Assembly: GCA_036365145.1 (NCBI GenBank)
Contig: JAEOAD010002183.1
Location: forward strand, 3,559,501-3,623,500
Reading direction: 5' to 3'
Length of the DNA: 64,000 nt
From: Orientallactaga sibirica
Lineage: Eukaryota > Chordata > Mammalia > Rodentia > Dipodidae
The position numbers and the translations under genes are program-made. Each line of letters begins with the position of its first letter. Within the stretch, counting starts at the first letter, position 1. Below, piece after piece: positions 58,094-64,000 of the stretch. The notes under the pieces are model-generated. The model worked only from the letters and a program-made list of their open reading frames with translations, ran no database searches and was not told where the DNA came from.

Positions 58094-58169
58094 CCTCTCT
58101 AACTCTTAACTGTATCTGGCCCTTCACTGGCTTTCATCTAGCCCCTAGCATACAGTCTGCTAGCACTCT

Positions 58170-59240
58170 GGGCACTTACAGACCTCTTGAGGAGATAATC
58201 ATGTCTGTGTCTCCTGCTTTACACTTTATGTGCCTGTGCCTGTGACCTGCTGCCACCAAAGAGTCACCCAGAAATCCCATAGTGAGAAATTGGTGACCTT
58301 CTACTCCCTTACTTTGACAAAAGCTTTCTTATCAGTAGGGGCAGCTGATTCTACTCCAATCACCTGTGACCATGGCTGTCAGGTGGGCTCCCTAAAAAGC
58401 AATACCTATGACATCCAATTGCTTGCTGGATGGCAACTCTCAGACAGCTGGGTGTTATCTCTAATACAATATGCCTCAACACAACATCTCTTCTTGTTCC
58501 CCCTGTGCCAAGGTGCTGTCAGACTCTGGAGTACTCTTTAACGCCATTCTCTCTTGGACTCCATATCTAATCTACAACAGATTCTTCAAAGCCTATCTAG
58601 GAACTCACTGCATTTGCATGGGTGCTTGCTGGCTAGTCACCATTCTCTCTATATGATGGCCTCATGAATGGTTTCTTTCCCTCCATTTCTGTTCCCAATA
58701 GAGCAGCCAAGGTTATCCTCTGAGAAGTTGTGAGACTCTGTTGTTTTGATAAAAAAGACACCATAATTTCATCACCCCCATAATAAAAGCCAAAATCTAC
58801 AACCAGACCCTTTCATACATCCATGTCTTCATCTTCAGTTACTCTCCTAGATCTGCCCTGCTGACACTGGTGTCCCTGCTCTTATGCCTTTCAGCCCCTA
58901 TGCCATATACCACTGTCTCACACATTTTTCTTAGAGTGCCATGGGAAACTCTTTCACTTTCTTCACGTCTTTGCTCAGAACTTGCTTGCAGTAACACTTC
59001 CCTCAATACTCGGTGTAAAACCTCACCATTCCTCTGGCAGTTGTAATCTTCTTATGTAGTCCTAATTTTCCAGCAGCTTTCCCACATTTTAACTATTGTG
59101 AGCATTTATTATGCTGATTGGTTTTCCCTGTTCCCAGTCAGAATCAAAACAAGACAGAGATTTCTTATCTGTTTTGCTCACTGATGTTTCCCTAGTGTTT
59201 AGACTATTAAGGAAGGAAGGGAAGGGAGGAAGGGATGGAT
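58170..59240 (-). mobile_element. L2-like sequence, antisense
   Basis: CTTTGCTCAGAACTTGCTTG, GATTTCTTATCTGTTTTGCT and CACTGATGTTTCCCTAGTGT are reversed L2 3'-end landmarks. The forward frames at 58230 and 58471 are unsupported. Confidence 0.5.
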
Positions 59241-59249
59241 GACTGAAGT

Positions 59250-59750
59250 TCTAAATATTCAAACAGAAGTTATTAAATTGAAATTAACATATGCCCATAC
59301 AGAGAAGAAAGGCTAACACCAAATGTTTGAAAACCAGTGGAAGAGGCATTTGGTACACTGATTGTTTCTGATTGACATCATAGGAGTAGTCGGCCGAGCC
59401 TGCCTGCATTGATTAATGGTTTCCTGCCTAATCGATCTTCCATCAGTTATTATCTGTGTTCTCACCTGCCAGCCATGAGGAATGGTAAATGGCTTCTTTT
59501 TGCTTCTATCAGGCTGTCACACCATGGGGTTTGAGGAACAAAATTCTGAAGGAGGATAGAAACTGAGGGTTGCCTAAATTTAGGTTGAGGGAACTTCCTT
59601 AGTTGAAGCAGAGTGTCTTCGCTGGAGATGCACCCTAGAAGCCAAGTGGGCCTGGAGCTTATCTGAGCATGATGTGATAGCTTTTATTTCTTCATTGCCG
59701 ATCTAGGAGTAGCTACTGTCCCTAAAATAAGATCCAAGCAAGATATGGAT
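59250..59750. other. Unassigned intergenic DNA
   Basis: I recognise nothing coding here. A GGAAGG-rich tract precedes it at 59207-59240. Confidence 0.4.
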
Positions 59751-59751
59751 G

Positions 59752-59845
59752 AGCTGGCAGTGTTGCCCAGTGGTAATGGGTGTGCTTAGCATGTGAAAAG
59801 CCCTGGGTTCAATCCTCAGCACTGCAAAAATCAAAAGAAAAAGGT
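59752..59845 (+). mobile_element. ID-type SINE, sense
   Basis: GCCCAGTGGTAATGGGTGTG, CTTAGCATGTGAAAAGCCCT, GGGTTCAATCCTCAGC and an A-rich tail. Confidence 0.75.
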
Positions 59846-60589
59846 GTGGATAGGTAAAAAGTGATTTCTTCTGCTCATTATCCCCATCCCTGCAGGAGTC
59901 TCCTGCAGCAGTGTAGGTAGTAATCAGATTGGTTTCATGATACTCTGTAAACACCACTCTGACAGGGTGGATTAGAGGTGAGCTCATCTTATCGATACCT
60001 TCCAGCCACTAAGTAACTCCCTCTTGGATGAAGCCCAGGCAGCCGCATGTCGAATGTTCTGGTCTCCTCATTGTCCTTGGACCAGTTGTGAAAAGATCTC
60101 TGTGTAGTTTCAAGAGGCCAAGCTACACAAGAGGAATGGCTTGTCTGGGTGAGAGTGTCTATAATGGCTTGACCATCTCTTCATTATCAGAAGATAGCCT
60201 TTTTGTCATACCTTGCATTTGTGCGTGATTTTTGACTGATGATGGTGACTGCAAGGGTGGGGCACTAAATGTCACGTATCTTTCACCTCATTTATGTGAA
60301 GATCCACTCTTGAATCCTTGAGCCACTGCATGAAGTCTCACTATCTGAGATCACCCCCTGGGAGTCACTCTAAATGACAGACCCAATTAAACAAATTCAT
60401 CCTTAAGCCTTCCCAACCAGTCATCAGACTGAGTGAAGAAGCATTTTGGAGGCAGAACTCCAGCCTAAACTGTCCTAATTCTACTCCCAGCCAAGTGTCC
60501 ACTGTCCACCTTTGAGTCACCTCAGCTGAGGCCCCAGATATCATGAAACAGTGAATCTTCCCACTGTGGCCTTTCTGAATTATTTTTAA

Positions 60590-60782
60590 GTGTTTTAATT
60601 AATTTATTTATTTGAGAGAGAGAATATGTGGAAACTCATCAGGATCTCTTACCACTGCAAATGAACTCCAGACACGTATACCACATTGTATATCTAGCTT
60701 TATATGGGTACTGGGGAACTAAACCCAGGCTGGCAGGCTTTCAAGCAAGCGCCTTTAACCACTGAGCAAGCGCCCAAACCCC
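60590..60782 (-). mobile_element. Dipodoid tRNA-type SINE, antisense, diverged
   Basis: TTAATTTATTTATTTGAGAG, GAACTCCAGACACGTATACC, then a decayed head near 60760-60782. Confidence 0.75.
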
Positions 60783-61159
60783 TTAACCTAAGAAGTTTTA
60801 CCATAAATAGATGTTTTATGTTGCTTAATTTTGCATCAATATTATTAGAATATTAATGCATTGGAAAATACCAGTCTTGGATTCACTTAGACAATAATTC
60901 AAAGGCCAATGTACATTTGGCTAGCTTTAGAATTTTGCCTGCTATAGCTTTAAAATGGGAATAACATGACTGTATTTCAAGATGAGGTGAAGATCAAGTA
61001 AGTTAGCACATGCCTGAGACCAAGTATGCAGTTAGAGTTTGAAAATGGAACAAAATAGAAAGTAGACAAAAGACAGTGTTTCTTTTCTCTTCCTGTTTTT
61101 TTCTACCTGAAGAAGAACAAACGATGCCCTATGGATGTCTGTTTCTGCAATGTAAGTAA

Positions 61160-61370
61160 AAACCAGACCTGGTGGGACAAGCCTATGATCCCAGCTACTT
61201 GAGAGGCTGAACCGAGAGGATAGCAAGTTCAATGTCAGCTTGGGCATCTTAGTGAGAGCCTGTCTCAAAATCAAAAAGGTGGGGGGGGGGTGGCTGAGTC
61301 TGTACCTTAGCACTTGCTTAGCACGTACAAGGCCCTAGGTGCGTTCTGCAGCACAGGAAAAAGAAAGTAC
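61160..61370 (+). mobile_element. B4-type (B1+ID) SINE, sense
   Basis: GATCCCAGCTACTTGAGAGG (B1 part), a G-run, then TACCTTAGCACTTGCTTAGC and GGCCCTAGGTGCGTTCTGCA (ID part). Confidence 0.75.
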
Positions 61371-61595
61371 AAAAATGAAAAGTGATGATGTGCTGCAGAG
61401 CCGTGGCTTCACCTTTCTGCCCTTCCCACCTCCCCAGGGCTTGCTGCCCATACCAGGGCTATCAAGACAAGCAGTAACCTCATAAACGTATCCAAGAAGT
61501 GTTTTGAGGAAATGCCTAGGAACAGGAAGTCAAGTTTGTGTGTATGACTTCATGATGGGGGAGGAGCGTTTGAGCAGTTGATGCAAGAATTACAG

Positions 61596-61765
61596 CTGAT
61601 AGATTTTTTTGTTGTTGTTGTTTTTTCGAGGTAGGGTTTCACTCTAGTCCAGGCTGACCTGGAATTAACTCTGTCTTGTCAGGGTGGCCTTGAACTCACA
61701 GCAATCCTCCTACCTCTGCCTCCCGAGTGCTGGGATTAAAGGCGTGCGCCACCATGCCCAGCTTG
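61596..61765 (-). mobile_element. B1 SINE, antisense
   Basis: TTTTTTCGAGGTAGGGTTTC to GCGTGCGCCACCATGCCC. Confidence 0.93.
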
Positions 61766-61796
61766 ATAGATATTTTTTAAATGCTACTATCAAAGA

Positions 61797-61990
61797 GATC
61801 TGGACCCTGGTACCCAACTGCCTGGGATCAAATCCTACCCCTTATTGGCTGTGGACATTTAGCAAATTACATAAGCTCTCTGTCTACTTTTTTTCTATCT
61901 GTAAAAGAGGAGAAAATAATAGTTCCTAGCTAAGATGTCTGTTCTGATGACAGCAGTATAAACAGAGCACCAAGAACAGTGTCTGGATTG
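61797..61990 (+). mobile_element. MIR fragment, sense
   Basis: GGGATCAAATCCTACCCCTT, TTTTCTATCTGTAAAAGAGG and GAGCACCAAGAACAGTGTCT cover most of a MIR. Confidence 0.75.
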
Positions 61991-62199
61991 TGGTAACACC
62001 GAAACATTGCCCGACACCCTATATCTCCAATGATCGTGTTCTAACCCAGATGGACAAAGTCAGAATCATTTTTCAGGATTCCCCAGTTAATTCATATATC
62101 TTTTGAAACTTGAAAACCCTTGTTCTAATAATTCTTAGTTATTATGACATGGGACAGGGTTATCATAGCTAGGTGGAGCAAACCTGTAATCCTAGCTAC

Positions 62200-62350
62200 A
62201 TTTGTTTTCCTTTGTTTTGTTTTTCAAGGTAGGGTCTCTTTCTAGCCCAGGCTAACCTGGAATTCACTATTTAGTCTCAGGCTGGCCTTGCACTCACAGC
62301 AATCCTCCTGAATGCTGGAAGTAAAGATGTGCACCACCATGCCAGGCCCA
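62200..62350 (-). mobile_element. B1 SINE, antisense
   Basis: TTCAAGGTAGGGTCTCTTTC to GTGCACCACCATGCCAGG. Confidence 0.88.
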
Positions 62351-62411
62351 GCTACATTTGGAACACATCTTCTCCTGAGTTTGAGGCTTTGCATACATGG
62401 AAAGAATCTAT

Positions 62412-62705
62412 GCTGATGGCCCAGTCTGTAAAGTGCTTGCTTTGCAAGCTTGATGACCTGAGTTGGATCCCCATAATCCACATGCAAAGACCAGGCATGG
62501 TGTCATGTTCTTGTAATCCCAGCACTGGGAAGACAGACCCCTGGGGCTTGTTGTGCAGCCAGTCTGGTCAATTAGAGAGTTCCAGGCCACTGAGAGACCT
62601 TCCCCCAAATCTGGTGGACAGTGTTCCTGAGAATGTTACCTGAGGTTGTCTCCTGGCCTCCACATGCATACTCCCAAATGTGCACTGCACACACCCACAC
62701 ATCAA
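62412..62705 (+). mobile_element. B3-like tRNA/B1 composite SINE, sense
   Basis: GATGGCCCAGTCTGTAAAGT, CTTGTAATCCCAGCACTGGG, TTGTCTCCTGGCCTCCACAT and a CA-rich end. Confidence 0.7.
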
Positions 62706-62709
62706 AATC

Positions 62710-63365
62710 ACAGAAGCCAAAAGAAAAAAAAATTACCAAAAATAATCCAAATGGAAAAAAACAGGCACACGGTTTTACAGAGTGGCATAGCCTTGGGAAC
62801 AAGGCCAAATGAAAGAGAATGCAAGCCATCCAGCACCTCCAGCAGCGTGTTCTCCTTTGTCCTGGTCTACTCTGTCCTCAGTGCTTCCTCTCATCCAGTG
62901 TCCTGGCTGCATGCACAGTGCTGGGCTGGGGCTCTGCTTTTGCACTGAGCAGGTCAGGCTTGTTCACTGCTCAGTGGTCCTTCCAGTTGGAGGGAAGCTA
63001 TGTCCACACTATCCTGTGCATGTACCAGGGCATCTGCATGCTCACCTGCATGTGCACTTGTAATTTTATCCCAAACTGGAAACCCACTGAGAAAACAATG
63101 CATTCCTCTGTGCCAAACCTTGGGCAGCTAACATTCTGCCATGCTCATACATAAATAGCTATCTTTGTCTATTTGTGAATAGGTTTTCTTAGACACATTT
63201 CTGTAAGCTATATGCATCTCTGTGACCGTGGTTATTTGGACAGTGTTTGGAGTGAAGAGAATCATTCATGTAAAATCTTTATATTCTGACTTCTCACTAA
63301 AATTTCCTTGATGCCTTTCCTGAGTGAGTTAAATGTGATGCTTTAGGAAAAAGAGAATACCAGGG
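62710..63365. other. Unassigned intergenic DNA
   Basis: Several overlapping forward frames at 62809-63154 are alternatives in one Cys/Leu-rich stretch without recognisable domains. Confidence 0.35.
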
Positions 63366-63367
63366 TC

Positions 63368-63470
63368 TGGGGTGATGGGTCAGCTGCATGAGCATGAGAA
63401 TCTGAGTTTGATCCCAACACTCATTTAGAAAAACAGTAAAAAACCTGAGCATAGCTATGCATACCTGTCA

Positions 63471-63529
<59 letters not shown>

Positions 63530-63710
63530 CAGAAAGGTTTCTGGGGTTCATGGCAAGGTACTGGTTCAGGGACAAATTGTCTTAGGGAAATTAAGTGGAC
63601 AGGCAATAGAGGAGGATGCCTGATATTTTCTTCTGGCTTTTTCACCCATAGGCACAGGTGTTCACATCTACACACAAATGTGCATACACCACATACTACA
63701 CACCAATTTT
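63368..63710 (+). mobile_element. B3-like SINE with internal (TG)n
   Basis: CTGGGGTGATGGGTCAGCTG and GTTTGATCCCAACACTCATT, then (TG)26 at 63474-63525 and a B3-like 3' arm (ATTTTCTTCTGGCTTTTTCA). Confidence 0.6.
63474..63525. repeat. (TG)n microsatellite
   Basis: About 26 uninterrupted TG units; probably length-polymorphic. Confidence 0.95.
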
Positions 63711-63764
63711 TTTTTACTATATTTATGCCAATATTGTATACTATTTCACTAGCTTGCAATATTT

Positions 63765-63957
63765 TAACATTTTTATTTATTTGAGAGAAAGAGGCAGAGA
63801 AGAGAATGGGGGCACCAGGGCCTCCAGCCACTACAAACGAACTCCAGATGCATGCGCTACTTTGTGCATCTGGCTTATATGGGTCCTGGAGAATAGAACT
63901 GGGATCCCTTAGCTTTGCAGGAAAATACCTTAACCACTAATGCCATCTCTCCAGTCC
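63765..63957 (-). mobile_element. Dipodoid tRNA-type SINE, antisense
   Basis: ATTTTTATTTATTTGAGAGA to TAATGCCATCTCTCCAGTCC. Confidence 0.9.
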
Positions 63958-63965
63958 TATTTTAA

Positions 63966-64000
63966 CTTTTTTTTTGAGGTAGGGTCTCACTTTAGCCCAG
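63966..64000 (-). mobile_element. B1 SINE, antisense, cut by window end
   Basis: TTTTTTTTTGAGGTAGGGTC followed by TCACTTTAGCCCAG: only the first part lies inside the window. Confidence 0.85.

Noticed and set aside
63474..63525. Cys-Val dipeptide protein from the (TG)n tract
   Set aside because: Pure microsatellite translation.
1..64000. CRISPR arrays, rRNA, tRNA genes, snRNA pseudogenes
   Set aside because: No regularly spaced repeats, and no cloverleaf or snRNA signatures apart from tRNA-derived SINE heads.

Overview
This window is ordinary mammalian nuclear DNA. It is AT-rich and dense with repeats, carries spliced genes with GT-AG introns, and shows no bacterial features. The interspersed repeats point to a rodent: many B1 elements, ID/B4-type elements and MaLR-type LTRs. 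They also include a very abundant tRNA-type SINE (consensus start about GGGCTGGAGAGATGGCTTAG) that I associate with jerboas. I therefore infer a dipodoid rodent, probably Jaculus or a relative. That rests on remembered repeat families, not on a search.

One protein-coding gene is recognisable: CBY2 (chibby family member 2, formerly SPERT/NURIT), on the + strand. I reconstruct it in full as three coding exons, 3109-3183, 3472-3552 and 11635-12828. Together they give 1,350 nt, or 449 codons plus stop. Both introns are phase 0 with GT-AG borders, and AATAAA follows at 12961. The first two exons encode 25 and 27 residues, and only their protein similarity and splice sites reveal them. The 8.1-kb second intron is filled with SINEs and LTR fragments.

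The rest is a stratified repeat landscape. 13-32 kb holds older L1, MIR, L2 and MaLR fragments. It also holds a compact minus-strand class II ERV-like element (16872-18811) with a Gag-like frame between two related LTRs and a 6-bp target duplication. 33-35.3 kb holds a nearly full-length MaLR-type element in antisense, split by a second LTR. 38.7-49 kb is one broken sense-strand L1. It was cut successively by B1 elements, a complete MaLR-type provirus (5-bp TSD), a 5'-truncated antisense L1 inside that provirus, and another L1 3' end with a 13-bp TSD. 49-64 kb is mostly unassigned DNA with MIR, L2 and SINE copies and two long dinucleotide repeats.

I found no RNA gene, CRISPR array, operon or novel multi-gene system. 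The most interesting signals are structural. One is a SINE variant with an identical 23-nt 3' module at two loci, inside the target duplications in both. Another is a patch of L1 ORF2 sequence embedded in a MaLR LTR only about 170 bp from the matching host L1 sequence. A third is repeated SINE insertion at a single CCTTACT site. In human, CBY2 lies near SIAH3 and COG3; I saw no exon of either here.
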